This document shows positions 19,142-28,350 of a DNA stretch of 64,000 nucleotides, piece by piece. The notes below the pieces were generated by a model that was given only the letters and a program-made list of their open reading frames with translations, did no database searches and was not told where the DNA came from. Source of the stretch: an uncultured Flavobacteriaceae bacterium (lineage in GTDB: Bacteria > Bacteroidota > Bacteroidia > Flavobacteriales > Flavobacteriaceae). A program made the translations under genes and the position numbers. The stretch covers positions 62,001 through 126,000 of the forward strand of contig CANMLX010000007.1 of the NCBI GenBank assembly GCA_947498845.1, written 5' to 3'. Numbering within the stretch: the first letter of the stretch is position 1; the number at the start of each line of letters is the position of its first letter.

Positions 19142-21526
19142 TTATTCTGTTCTTAAACTTTTAATAGGGTTTACTTTAGCTGCTTTAATGGCTTGATAAC
19201 TTACTGTAAAAATGGTAATCACTATAGCGCCTACACATGCTAATACAGAAATCCACCAGGACATAGACGTTCTATATTCAAATTTCTGTAACCAACTATT
19301 TGTAAAATAATACGCCATTGGCACTGCTATTATGCAAGCAATAACTACTAACATTAAAAAGTCTTTAGATAATAGTTTCCAAAGTCTTATAACAGAAGCT
19401 CCCATTACTTTTCGTACGCCTATTTCCTTAGTACGTTGTTCTGCTACATAGGATGCTAACCCAAATAAGCCTAAACAGGAAATAAAAATGGCTAGTAAGG
19501 CAAATACTGTTACCAGCTTGCCAATGCGTTTTTCTTTCTCGAATTTTTTAGCAAATGATTTATCAATAAATTTGGCATTAAAAGGACGTAACGGATTATA
19601 CGTTTTAAATACAGACTCTATTTTAATCATAGATTCCTTAATACTTTTTGAAGGGTTTAATTTTAGGAAAAATTCATAACCTTTACTATCCGAAAGATTA
19701 AAGATATATGGCTCAACTGGTTTATAGGGAGAGTCTAATAATACATCTTTAATAACGCCTACTACAGTTGCATAACTTTCCCCATTTCGAATTATTTTTC
19801 CAACTGGATTTTTTAAATTCATATAAGCTACAGCAGATTCATTTAGGATAAATTGAGGTGACTTACTAGGAAAATCTCTTGAAAAGTCACGTCCTTCTTT
19901 AATTGTCCATCCAATAGTTTTCCCATAATCATAATTAACCTTTCCAAAATAAAAGGAAGCATCCAGATTTGGATCTTTTCCTTCCCATTCATAGCCTGAA
20001 TACATATTCCAATCCCCTGTCATTTCTCCTGTTGACTCTGTCATATCAATAATAGCCCCTTGATTAATTAGAGTAGCTCTAATCTCATTAATGTTATTAT
20101 GGGTCTCTTTTGTAGTTCGGATACTTATCAAGCCATTTTTATTATACCCTAAAGGTCTATTTTGGGCATAACTTACTTGTTTGTATACTACAATAGTCCC
20201 TATAATTAACACTATAGAAATAGTAAACTGAGACACTACTAATACATGCCTTGGGATTGAGGCATTTTGCGCTACTTTAAATATACCTTTTAAAACTTTT
20301 ACGGGCTTAAAAGATGATAAGTAAAGGGCTGGATATGTGCCGGCCAGAATTCCAGTAAATAAACTAAATGAGCATCCTATGATCCAAAACATAGGACGCT
20401 TCCATAATATCACCACACGCGAATCAAAAACACGATTAAAATAAGGTAAGGCAATAGCAATTAAAAAAATAGAAAATATAAAAGCTAACAAGGAAATTAA
20501 AATAGATTCGCTAAAAAATTGACTTATTAATTGATATCTGCTCCCGCCTATGGTTTTTCGTATCCCTACTTCTTTAGCTCTTTTTTCAGACCGCGCGGTA
20601 CTTAAATTTATAAAATTGATACAAGCTAAAAGCAGTACAAAAAAACCAATTAAAAAGAAAAGCTTAATATCATTAATACGTCCTCCTATATTTTTACCAT
20701 TTTCAAAATTCTCGTACAAATACCATTTATTCATTGGGTGTAGAAAAATCTCAGGCTTACTTTTCTTAACAAGTTCGGAACCTTTATTAAATCTTATCTC
20801 CTTTATTTTTAAAGAAACCTCTTCTACTGTTACATTATTTTTTAATTGAACATAAGTTTGTGTGTAGCTTCCATCACTCCATGGCTTAGGATTAGATTTA
20901 ACATCTGGGTTTGCATTTAAAAATAAATCCCATGGTAAAATATACGTGAGCGATTTAAAAGATGAATTTTCGGGTAAATCTTCATAAACACCTGTTACCT
21001 TTAAATCTATCGAATTATCAAATTTTAAAATTTCTCCTATAGGATCGTTATCCCCAAAAATGACTTTCGATACCGATTGAGATAACATTATAGAATTTAT
21101 GTCTTTTAAACCTTCTCGAGAGCCGCTGATAATATTAAGGCTTAGCATTTCGACTACTTCTGGTTCAAAAAAATTCCCTTTTTTCATAAAAACCTGATTT
21201 CCGTACATTAAAGTATGCTCAGAATTCCATAAAGCTTGTACTACGTGCTTAAAATTATCTCCATATTCATCTTTAAGACCTTGCCCCATAATAGGTGGAA
21301 GTGCTTGCCACGTTTCTACATTATCATTAATGGTGTGATGCTGCATAACTTGAGCTATACGATCATAATTATTATGATTTTTATTAAATGATAATTCATT
21401 ATAAATCCAAAGCCCTATTAACGTAGCCACAGCCATACCAACAGAAAGTCCTCCAATATTGATCGCGGAATACCCTTTATTTCTTATAAGGTTTCTAAAT
21501 GCTATTTTAAAGTAGTTTTGTATCAT
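19142..21526 (-). CDS. MacB/FtsX-type ABC permease P2 (794 aa)
   Basis: This is the closest paralogue of P1, from which it is separated by 16 bases. The two share MIxNYFKIAxRN starts, an IAQVM segment after TM1, a HPMxxWxLxxxxxNGxNxGG stretch before TM2, and YSGYEWEGKDPN in the second periplasmic core. Coupling segments are RAKEVGIRKTIG and RTKEIGVRKVMG, both canonical. It ends with the array-typical NPIKSLRTE. The upstream gap to P3 (120 bases) is one of the longer breaks in the array and contains a degenerate short repeat. P1 and P2 most likely arose by tandem duplication. Whether they work as a heterodimer or as alternative homodimers cannot be told from sequence. Confidence 0.93.
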   Translation of the reverse strand: MIQNYFKIAFRNLIRNKGYSAINIGGLSVGMAVATLIGLWIYNELSFNKNHNNYDRIAQVMQHHTINDNVETWQALPPIMGQGLKDEYGDNFKHVVQALWNSEHTLMYGNQVFMKKGNFFEPEVVEMLSLNIISGSREGLKDINSIMLSQSVSKVIFGDNDPIGEILKFDNSIDLKVTGVYEDLPENSSFKSLTYILPWDLFLNANPDVKSNPKPWSDGSYTQTYVQLKNNVTVEEVSLKIKEIRFNKGSELVKKSKPEIFLHPMNKWYLYENFENGKNIGGRINDIKLFFLIGFFVLLLACINFINLSTARSEKRAKEVGIRKTIGGSRYQLISQFFSESILISLLAFIFSIFLIAIALPYFNRVFDSRVVILWKRPMFWIIGCSFSLFTGILAGTYPALYLSSFKPVKVLKGIFKVAQNASIPRHVLVVSQFTISIVLIIGTIVVYKQVSYAQNRPLGYNKNGLISIRTTKETHNNINEIRATLINQGAIIDMTESTGEMTGDWNMYSGYEWEGKDPNLDASFYFGKVNYDYGKTIGWTIKEGRDFSRDFPSKSPQFILNESAVAYMNLKNPVGKIIRNGESYATVVGVIKDVLLDSPYKPVEPYIFNLSDSKGYEFFLKLNPSKSIKESMIKIESVFKTYNPLRPFNAKFIDKSFAKKFEKEKRIGKLVTVFALLAIFISCLGLFGLASYVAEQRTKEIGVRKVMGASVIRLWKLLSKDFLMLVVIACIIAVPMAYYFTNSWLQKFEYRTSMSWWISVLACVGAIVITIFTVSYQAIKAAKVNPIKSLRTE

Positions 21527-21580
21527 TTTTTTGGTTTCTTATTGATGGTTACTCCTTATTAGTTTCTCTTTTGCTTTTTC

Positions 21581-21638
21581 CCAGTCTTGTGTCTTGAGTC
21601 TCCAGTCTTTTATCTCATATCTATCATCTCGTATCTAC
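21581..21638. repeat. Degenerate short repeat between P3 and P2
   Basis: The plus strand is a pyrimidine-rich series of loosely repeated 8-10-base words (CAGTCTT, GTCTTGAGTCT, CCAGTCTT, ATCTCATATCT, ATCATCTCGTATCT). No ORF or hairpin terminator is apparent. Confidence 0.55.
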
Positions 21639-21646
21639 CTAAGGCC

Positions 21647-24085
21647 TTATTCTTCTCGAATAATAACAGCTGGATTTAACTTTAAAACTTTCAACACATA
21701 ATACATGATATTACATACTGCCACCATGAGTATTAACAAAACAGCACTTACAAAAACAACGCTTTTAATTTCTATTCTATAGGCAAAATTGTTAAGCCAA
21801 TTTGTTAAAAAATACCAAGTTAAAGGAATAGCAATAGCTGCAGCAATAATGATGAGCATGATGTACCCCTTAGACATTAGCATAAAAACTGCTTTATTAT
21901 CTGCTCCTAAAACACGCCTTACAGCAATAGCTTTTAAATTCTCTACTGTTGTTAAAGAAACCATAGCAAGCAGCCCCAGATTAGCTATTAAAATGGCTAA
22001 TATGGTCAACGCATTAAAGATGTTCCCAAATTGCTTGTATTGGTTATATTGTTCATTAAAAAAACTGTCTGAAAAATGTGCTAAAAAAGGATCTTCTGGA
22101 TACATAGTATGCCACTTAGATTCTATGAAATCCATTTGAGCTTTTAAATTTTGAGGACTTAATCTCACCAAATAATGTCCAAATGCAAAAGGATGTCTAT
22201 TGGCATAAAACGTAGGTACTATTGGATCTGATAGAGATTTTATATGAAAGTCTGCTACAACAGCTCTTATCTTCCATAGGTGATTTTCTAAAAAAACTTC
22301 TTGTCCTATAGCATCTTCGGGGTGTTCAAATCCTAATAATTTAAGCGTTTTTTCGTTAATAATCGTTTCTGTTTTTTGTTGTGTAGGATCTATTTTAAAA
22401 TTTTCTCCAGCCAAAATTTTTGCTTCATACAATGGAAAGAAATTTTCATCTATAAGACGTTCTTCGACTTGGGTTTGTATAGCTTCTCCACTATTTTTAA
22501 GTTTTACACTATGTCGTAAAAGCTCTGCTTCTTCTCCTGGTATGCTGTAACATGATGCCACTTCTTTTAATGCAGAATTCTGTATAAGTTGCTGCCTAAA
22601 TACATTATACTTATCATTTTTAATAGCTATTTCATCGTAAGAGCGCCACCCACCAGCATTTAAACTCGTCGGGGCCTGTAAAACAAGTACTTGATTGGTA
22701 TTTATACCTAAATCATAATTTTGCATAAAATCTACTTGTTGATACACTACATAAGCTGCTATGGTAAGAAATATAGATGCACAAAACTGTACTACCAAAA
22801 GACCTTGTTTAACATAAGCATGACTCGTTCTTCCTTTTACAATTTTTCCTTTAATAGCTGTATTTATAGCTACAGAAGTTAAAACAAAAGCTGGATAAAA
22901 GCTAACCACTAATACACATATACTAAAAATTAAAATCCCTAAAAACCAAAACAAAGGGTTAGTAAACACCTTAAAACTTAGAGAAATACTAAAATAGCTT
23001 TCTATAAATGAAGAACTAATAAACACAATAAGTGTAGCAATTATTAATGCAGTAACATTTAGTAAAAAGGCTTCAATAAAATATTGAATTCTTAATTGTA
23101 AGACAGATGCGCCTAACGTTTTTCTAACGCCTGTATCTTTTGACCTTCGTAGAGAAAGCGTTGTACTTAAATTAATAAAATTGATAAAAACAATGATTAA
23201 AATAGCAATCCCAACCCCCATAATGATGTAAATTTGACTAAGGTTCCCATTAGCTTCTAGCTCATCATTATAATTAGACGTTAAGTGAATATCTTTAATA
23301 GGCTGCAAGCCAAATTCTATCTTTTTGCCTTCACTTTTTTCTGGGTTTACATGTAGTAAACTTAAATTATTTAATGCCTTTTGAATATTATCTTTTGAAC
23401 CTTGATCTGATATTGATATATAATTCTGGCTAAAATTCCAATGCCAATTCCCTTCTTTCTGTATCCATCCATAATGTACCCATGTGTCCAGTGTAGCTAA
23501 ATATTCGTATTTAAAATGTGTATTTGATGGTGGATCTTTTACAACACCTGTTACCTGAAAAGGCATACCTTCATTCACCTTTACCTCTTTTCCTATTGGG
23601 TCTTCATTCCCAAAAAGAGCATAGGCTCTAGATGCTGTAAGCACCATTTTTAAAGGCGCATCTAAAGCTGTATCTGGGTTTCCTGAAATAAGTAAACCTT
23701 TAAACACTTTTAGAAAATCTTTATCTACCCAATATACTTTTTGTTTAGCATATTTTTTATCATCTGTCTTCACTAAACATGGTTCATAGTAAGCCCTTGT
23801 TGCATGTTCTATATTTGGTATTTCTACAGGAGCAATTTGTTCTAATATTGATGGTCCTTTAGTACCTTCAAACACTTTTTTATCATGCACATACCTAGTT
23901 GTAGTAACTCTGTATACGTTTGCCTTATTATCAATATGATCTTCATAAGAAAACTCAAAAGTTACATACCCCAAAATAAGAATACATACTGCAAAACCTA
24001 GCGCTAAACCCCCAACATTAATCGCCGTAAAAAACTTTTCATGACTAAATACTCTTAATGCAAACTTTAAATTATTTTTAAACAT
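21647..24085 (-). CDS. Divergent MacB/FtsX-type ABC permease P3 (812 aa)
   Basis: P3 has the same eight-helix, two-core plan but lacks the MIRNYFKIAW start, reading MFKNNLKFALRVFSHEK instead. The first coupling segment is RSKDTGVRKTLG. The second is altered to LKAIAVRRVLGAD, losing the usual Lys-Glu-Ile-Gly. The second core carries SIPGEEAEL. An (S/A)-(I/V)-P-G-(E/Q) signature links it with P5, P7 and P14. The C-terminus is NPAVIIREE, not the common KSLRTE. The esterase gene stop lies six bases upstream of its start codon, so they are co-transcribed. The changed second coupling segment may favour a different ATPase or act as the non-canonical half of a heterodimer, but that is inference. Confidence 0.92.
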   Translation of the reverse strand: MFKNNLKFALRVFSHEKFFTAINVGGLALGFAVCILILGYVTFEFSYEDHIDNKANVYRVTTTRYVHDKKVFEGTKGPSILEQIAPVEIPNIEHATRAYYEPCLVKTDDKKYAKQKVYWVDKDFLKVFKGLLISGNPDTALDAPLKMVLTASRAYALFGNEDPIGKEVKVNEGMPFQVTGVVKDPPSNTHFKYEYLATLDTWVHYGWIQKEGNWHWNFSQNYISISDQGSKDNIQKALNNLSLLHVNPEKSEGKKIEFGLQPIKDIHLTSNYNDELEANGNLSQIYIIMGVGIAILIIVFINFINLSTTLSLRRSKDTGVRKTLGASVLQLRIQYFIEAFLLNVTALIIATLIVFISSSFIESYFSISLSFKVFTNPLFWFLGILIFSICVLVVSFYPAFVLTSVAINTAIKGKIVKGRTSHAYVKQGLLVVQFCASIFLTIAAYVVYQQVDFMQNYDLGINTNQVLVLQAPTSLNAGGWRSYDEIAIKNDKYNVFRQQLIQNSALKEVASCYSIPGEEAELLRHSVKLKNSGEAIQTQVEERLIDENFFPLYEAKILAGENFKIDPTQQKTETIINEKTLKLLGFEHPEDAIGQEVFLENHLWKIRAVVADFHIKSLSDPIVPTFYANRHPFAFGHYLVRLSPQNLKAQMDFIESKWHTMYPEDPFLAHFSDSFFNEQYNQYKQFGNIFNALTILAILIANLGLLAMVSLTTVENLKAIAVRRVLGADNKAVFMLMSKGYIMLIIIAAAIAIPLTWYFLTNWLNNFAYRIEIKSVVFVSAVLLILMVAVCNIMYYVLKVLKLNPAVIIREE

Positions 24086-24091
24086 ATTATT

Positions 24092-24910
24092 TTATTTCTT
24101 AAAATTCGGATACACAAATTTCAAACCATCATAAACCGCTTTTAATAAAACGGTAATGTGTGTTTCATTTTCATAAGCTACACTTTTCCAATAAAGATTA
24201 TTAGGCGAGTCTTCTTTTAAAACATTTTCTAAAGCTTCAATTCCCATACCTCTATATGGCCTACCTTCTCGACCACTTATAAACAGTTTTGCATCTAAGT
24301 TTAATAGATTAGGCAATGTTTCTTTCGCCAGTTTAGTCACATATCTTTCATCCCACCATAATGATGGATCTGCTGCGATATAAGCGCTAAATAGATTAGG
24401 GGCTTTTAACATACTATAAATAGCAAATGTGCCACCATGGGAGTGTCCAAAAAGCGTATTGCGCTTTGATGTGGCATAGATTTTATTGATATGTGGCATT
24501 AACTCTTCTTTAATGAATTTGATATAATTATCGGCGCCTCCTGACAAGGGTGAACGCTTATCTGGAGTAGGTAACAAATCCCTATCTCGCATCACTTCAC
24601 CATCTATAAACTTATTATCTATTCCAACAATAATACATCTTGGTATTGCCTGCCAATCTGATGTAAGTCTGTGTATTGGTGAGACTGCATTTACTACTGT
24701 TTCGCCATCTAACACATAAATAACATCGTATTTTTTGTCTGATTTCGGATAATAATCCGCTGGTAAGATCACCCTATAATCCCTGTACTCGTTTAATGTT
24801 TTAGAAAAAATAGAGTCTTGGATTTTATATTTACTTTGTGCTATTGCTGTATTGAATATGCATAATAAAGTGATAGTGAAAAAGGATATACGTTTTTTTA
24901 AATCTTGCAT
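24092..24910 (-). CDS. Secreted alpha/beta-hydrolase, esterase D/IroE-like
   Basis: This 272-residue protein has a signal peptide (about 1-25, TAIAQ) and an esterase-like alpha/beta-hydrolase fold of the Fes/IroE/esterase D group. The nucleophile elbow is GHSHGG with S157. The likely catalytic His is H251 in YENETHITV, and the oxyanion strand is YVLDGE. Relatives hydrolyse siderophore esters, acylated sugars or peptide esters, so the substrate remains open. It lies between a beta-propeller lipoprotein gene (24963) and P3. A second, truncated copy of this gene occurs at 29084. The 52-base leader contains a degraded permease 3' end. Placement within the array suggests it processes an exported or imported ester, but that is inference. 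Confidence 0.88.
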   Translation of the reverse strand: MQDLKKRISFFTITLLCIFNTAIAQSKYKIQDSIFSKTLNEYRDYRVILPADYYPKSDKKYDVIYVLDGETVVNAVSPIHRLTSDWQAIPRCIIVGIDNKFIDGEVMRDRDLLPTPDKRSPLSGGADNYIKFIKEELMPHINKIYATSKRNTLFGHSHGGTFAIYSMLKAPNLFSAYIAADPSLWWDERYVTKLAKETLPNLLNLDAKLFISGREGRPYRGMGIEALENVLKEDSPNNLYWKSVAYENETHITVLLKAVYDGLKFVYPNFKK

Positions 24911-24924
24911 AATTGTTTTGAATT

Positions 24925-24945
24925 TTATTTTGTTCTTAAACTTTT
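24925..24945 (-). pseudogene. Permease 3'-end remnant upstream of the esterase gene
   Basis: The minus strand reads codons K-S-L-R-T-K-stop. It is identical in 20 of 21 bases to the KSLRTE-stop end found on many permeases of the array. It lies outside any intact gene and marks an old recombination or deletion. Confidence 0.7.
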
Positions 24946-24962
24946 GAGGTTTTATAAAGTGA

Positions 24963-25907
24963 TTAATTCATTTTTCTATACTTTTCAATAAACTTTAAAT
25001 TAATCCAGTATATATCGGCTTCCCACGTTTGCGTGTTTAATCTTCCAAAAAATAAATATTTCATATCTGGAGAAAAGCTAAGCGCTTGTTCCATATATAT
25101 ACTGTTTACTTCTTTACCTAAATGAATTGCTTCTCTCCAGCTGCCATTATTATCTTTAAAAGCGATATAAATATCCTGCCTTATATAGGGAGCGTCTTTT
25201 TCTTCTAAAGCATCTTCTCTTCCTCTGGAAAGAAATAACATATAGCTTTCGTCTGGTGCAATTATAGGATCCCACTCCATTTTGTTAGAATTTATTGCAT
25301 TACTAACTTTTACTGGCGTTTTAAATCCATTTTTAGTTTTTTCGGCTTTGTATATATCTGTTTGCCAATCTTGTGGCGTATTTATATAAAATAAATTCCC
25401 TTTTTTAGATATTGATGGAAAAAACTGTGCTATTGCATTATTTCTAGAATTGATACTATTATCTAAAAGCGTAGGGTTTCCCCAAATGGCATTAGTTTTA
25501 GTAACAGTCCATAACTTAGTATCCCAACGTTTTGTAGATCCTTTATCGGAAGTAAAGTATAATCTATTGCCATTCTCTGTGTAAAAAGGTTCTAGAGTAC
25601 TCCTTACATTTTTAGAAAATGGTAACGTATCAAACTTTCCCCATTTACCATCATTGTATAAGGCATATAGCATGGTAAAACTTTTCCAGTCTTTTTCCGA
25701 TAAGGAAAGTATAACCTCATCTCCTTTAGGTGAAAAAACTAGGTTTTGTTCATACCTATTTTTTAAAGAAATTATGCCTGGTGCGAAAACCTCTGCTTTA
25801 TCAACACTAGGAGGTTCTTGACCAAAATAATGGTAGGGTGTTTTACAGGCTGTAAATAACACTAAAAACATAATTGTTATGATATATTTCATATAATTGT
25901 GTATCAT
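24963..25907 (-). CDS. PD40/TolB-like beta-propeller lipoprotein
   Basis: I chose the ATG at 25905-25907 (314 aa), two bases after the P4 stop. The longer frame would overlap P4 and give a non-signal-like N-terminus. A lipoprotein signal ends at FTAC with C21. The mature part shows WD40-like PD40 repeats, for example LVFSPKGDEVILSLS, TENGNRLYFTSDKGS, IAPDESYMLFLSR and FSPDMKYLFFGR, so a beta-propeller facing the periplasm or the cell surface is expected. Its first codons (MIHNYMKYI) resemble the permease start MIRNYFKIA at the DNA level, which suggests capture of a permease start region. No enzymatic role is apparent. A binding or sensing partner for the transporter array is possible. Confidence 0.85.
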   Translation of the reverse strand: MIHNYMKYIITIMFLVLFTACKTPYHYFGQEPPSVDKAEVFAPGIISLKNRYEQNLVFSPKGDEVILSLSEKDWKSFTMLYALYNDGKWGKFDTLPFSKNVRSTLEPFYTENGNRLYFTSDKGSTKRWDTKLWTVTKTNAIWGNPTLLDNSINSRNNAIAQFFPSISKKGNLFYINTPQDWQTDIYKAEKTKNGFKTPVKVSNAINSNKMEWDPIIAPDESYMLFLSRGREDALEEKDAPYIRQDIYIAFKDNNGSWREAIHLGKEVNSIYMEQALSFSPDMKYLFFGRLNTQTWEADIYWINLKFIEKYRKMN

Positions 25908-25909
25908 TT

Positions 25910-28345
25910 TTATTCTGCTTTTAATACTTTGGCTGGATTTATTAATGCAGATTTTATTGCATGATAACTTATGGTTACCAAAGCTATAGCCATTGCTATA
26001 ATACCTGCTACGGCAAAAACAGACCAAGACATATCTATTCTATATTCATAGTCTTGCAACCACGTTTGCATTAAATAGTAAGCGATTGGAATTGCAACAA
26101 ATAGTGCAATTATAATAAGTGCTAAAAAGTTTTTTGTAAGTAATTTAAAAATAGTCTGTACAGAAGCTCCAAGTACTTTTCGAATACTCATTTCTTTGTT
26201 GCGTTGCTCTACCATGTAAGCAGAAAGTGCTAATAAACCCAAACAAGCTACCAATATGGCTAAAATGGCAAATGCTGTAAATATGGATTTTATTCTGCTT
26301 ACATTATCATACATTTTAGAAAAAGACGCATCCATGAATTCGTATCGAAATGCCATATTAGGAACAAATGCCTTCCATTTTGCTTCTATTGATGATAATA
26401 CTATTGAGATATCTGATGAGTTTATTTTTACAGAAGTTATAGAAGGGCTTATACCACTAAAAAAACAAAGTGGTTTCACTGTTGTTTTCATTGTATCAAA
26501 ATTAAAATCTTCCACCACACCTATAACTTCCAAAAGCTGACCATATCTAGAAATTCGTTTACCAACTGGTTCTATTAGATTTAATTCTTTTACCATGGCT
26601 TGATTTATAATGACCGCCTGTTCATCTGAAGCCCGTCCTGAAATAAAATTACGACCATCAATCAAGGTCATCCCTATGGTTTCTATATAATCTTCATCTA
26701 TTACCCATGCTTGCCCGGGCACACTTTCATCTATGCCCTTCTTTCCTTCGTTTTCAAAGGTGTTTCCATTTCGCTTAGTGCCCTCAATAGGTAAATAATC
26801 GCTTATGGTAACGTTACCTACTCCAGGTAACTTCTTAAGTTCTTCTTTAAAAGTTTTAACTCTGTTGTTCAGAATATTAGTTCCGTAAATTTGAACTACT
26901 TGATCTTTTTCAAATCCAACTTTAGAATTTAAAATAAAGTTCATTTGTTGGTTTACAATTAATGTTCCTACAATTAAAATGATTGAAATTGTAAATTGAA
27001 AAACGACTAGGCTACTTCTCAATCCAGATGATTTACTTCCTGAACTTAATTTGCCTTTAAGTACATTAATAGGATTAAAGTTTGAGAGGTAAAACGATGG
27101 ATATAAACCTGCCAGAACACCTACAAAAATTGATGCCATTAAAATAGTTGGCATAAATCCAAAGCTAGACCAAGGCATTATTAAATCAATACCAGACATA
27201 CGCCTAAAAAAGGGCATTAATAAAGCAGATAAGGCTATTCCAATAATAAAAGCAATAAGTGAGATAAGAATGGATTCTGCCAAAAACTGACCAATAAGTT
27301 GTGAACGTGTAGAGCCTACCACTTTTCTAAGACCAACTTCCTTTGCACGATTAGCAGATTTTGCTGTTGATAAATTAACAAAATTGATGCTTGCTATAAT
27401 TAGAATAAACAAGGCTACAATACCAAAAATCCATATAATTTTAATATCATTTCTAGAACTAGATTCAAAACCTATATGAGCAGAATGCAAATTAATATTA
27501 GTAAGTGGTTGTAAACGCATTTTAAACCGTTCATGCATTTGTTCCCAACCTGCAAACCCTGCAGACTGGAAAGCTGGCTTTATATACTTTTCTATTAAAG
27601 TAGTGCCCACCTTTTTTTCAAAAGCGGCAACATCAATACCTGGTTTTAAAACTATATAAGTGAAATAGTTATTTTGAAACCACCTCGTTTGTTCACCTTC
27701 CCCAAACTCTACATCTTTTAATGTGATTAAAAATTTATAATCTAAATGAGAATTACTCGCAAAATCTTTCATCACACCAGTGATTTTGAATGGATCTTCA
27801 TTATTACCATTTAAGTACATGGTGTGTCCCACTGGATTTTCATTCTTAAAGTATTTTGTGGCAATGCCTTGAGAAATCACCATAGTTTTTGGTTCAGTTA
27901 GCGCTGTAGCTCTATCTCCATAAACCATCTCAACATCCATAATATCCACCATAGATTGATCTGCATATGTAAAGCCTTCCTCATGATATTGCATATCTTC
28001 ACCATCAAAACGTATCTCATTGCTTCCAGCTCCGTAAAACAATTGATTAGCCATTAATCTACCTGCGTTTTCTACTTCTTCAAAGTCTTTTAAAACAGTA
28101 CTCGCTGTATTTGCTGAAAAATGAATACCTGAACTAATATGACCATCTTCAGTATGATCACCCATCATTCGGTATACATTTTCTGAATTATTTACAGACT
28201 TATCATAACTGCTTTCATGAAGTATGTAAATTGTTATTAAAATACAAGCAGCTACTCCTATGCTCAATCCAAAAATGTTGATAACCGAGAAACTTTTATT
28301 CTTTAAAAGGTTTCGCCATGCGATTTTAAAATAATTACGTATCAT
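25910..28345 (-). CDS. MacB/FtsX-type ABC permease P4 (811 aa)
   Basis: P4 pairs closely with P9. Shared stretches are GLSIGVAACILI in TM1, a SANTA segment after it, YGAGSNxIRFDGE in the first core, and NPxNVLKGxLSxGxKSxGLR before TM5. Coupling segments are RAKEVGLRKVVG and RNKEMSIRKVLG (note MSI instead of IGI, also in P9). The C-terminus is NPAKVLKAE. Together with P9 it forms a subfamily whose second core begins with an SDYLPIEGTKRNG-type loop. The stop codon lies two bases before the lipoprotein start, and its own start follows the jelly-roll gene by five bases, so all three belong to one transcript. Confidence 0.93.
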   Translation of the reverse strand: MIRNYFKIAWRNLLKNKSFSVINIFGLSIGVAACILITIYILHESSYDKSVNNSENVYRMMGDHTEDGHISSGIHFSANTASTVLKDFEEVENAGRLMANQLFYGAGSNEIRFDGEDMQYHEEGFTYADQSMVDIMDVEMVYGDRATALTEPKTMVISQGIATKYFKNENPVGHTMYLNGNNEDPFKITGVMKDFASNSHLDYKFLITLKDVEFGEGEQTRWFQNNYFTYIVLKPGIDVAAFEKKVGTTLIEKYIKPAFQSAGFAGWEQMHERFKMRLQPLTNINLHSAHIGFESSSRNDIKIIWIFGIVALFILIIASINFVNLSTAKSANRAKEVGLRKVVGSTRSQLIGQFLAESILISLIAFIIGIALSALLMPFFRRMSGIDLIMPWSSFGFMPTILMASIFVGVLAGLYPSFYLSNFNPINVLKGKLSSGSKSSGLRSSLVVFQFTISIILIVGTLIVNQQMNFILNSKVGFEKDQVVQIYGTNILNNRVKTFKEELKKLPGVGNVTISDYLPIEGTKRNGNTFENEGKKGIDESVPGQAWVIDEDYIETIGMTLIDGRNFISGRASDEQAVIINQAMVKELNLIEPVGKRISRYGQLLEVIGVVEDFNFDTMKTTVKPLCFFSGISPSITSVKINSSDISIVLSSIEAKWKAFVPNMAFRYEFMDASFSKMYDNVSRIKSIFTAFAILAILVACLGLLALSAYMVEQRNKEMSIRKVLGASVQTIFKLLTKNFLALIIIALFVAIPIAYYLMQTWLQDYEYRIDMSWSVFAVAGIIAMAIALVTISYHAIKSALINPAKVLKAE

Positions 28346-28350
28346 AATTT

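Noticed and set aside
25908..26027. 40-residue N-terminal extension of the beta-propeller lipoprotein
   Set aside because: It overlaps the end of P4 out of frame and would hide the lipoprotein signal. The ATG at 25907 fits the gene spacing and the signal.
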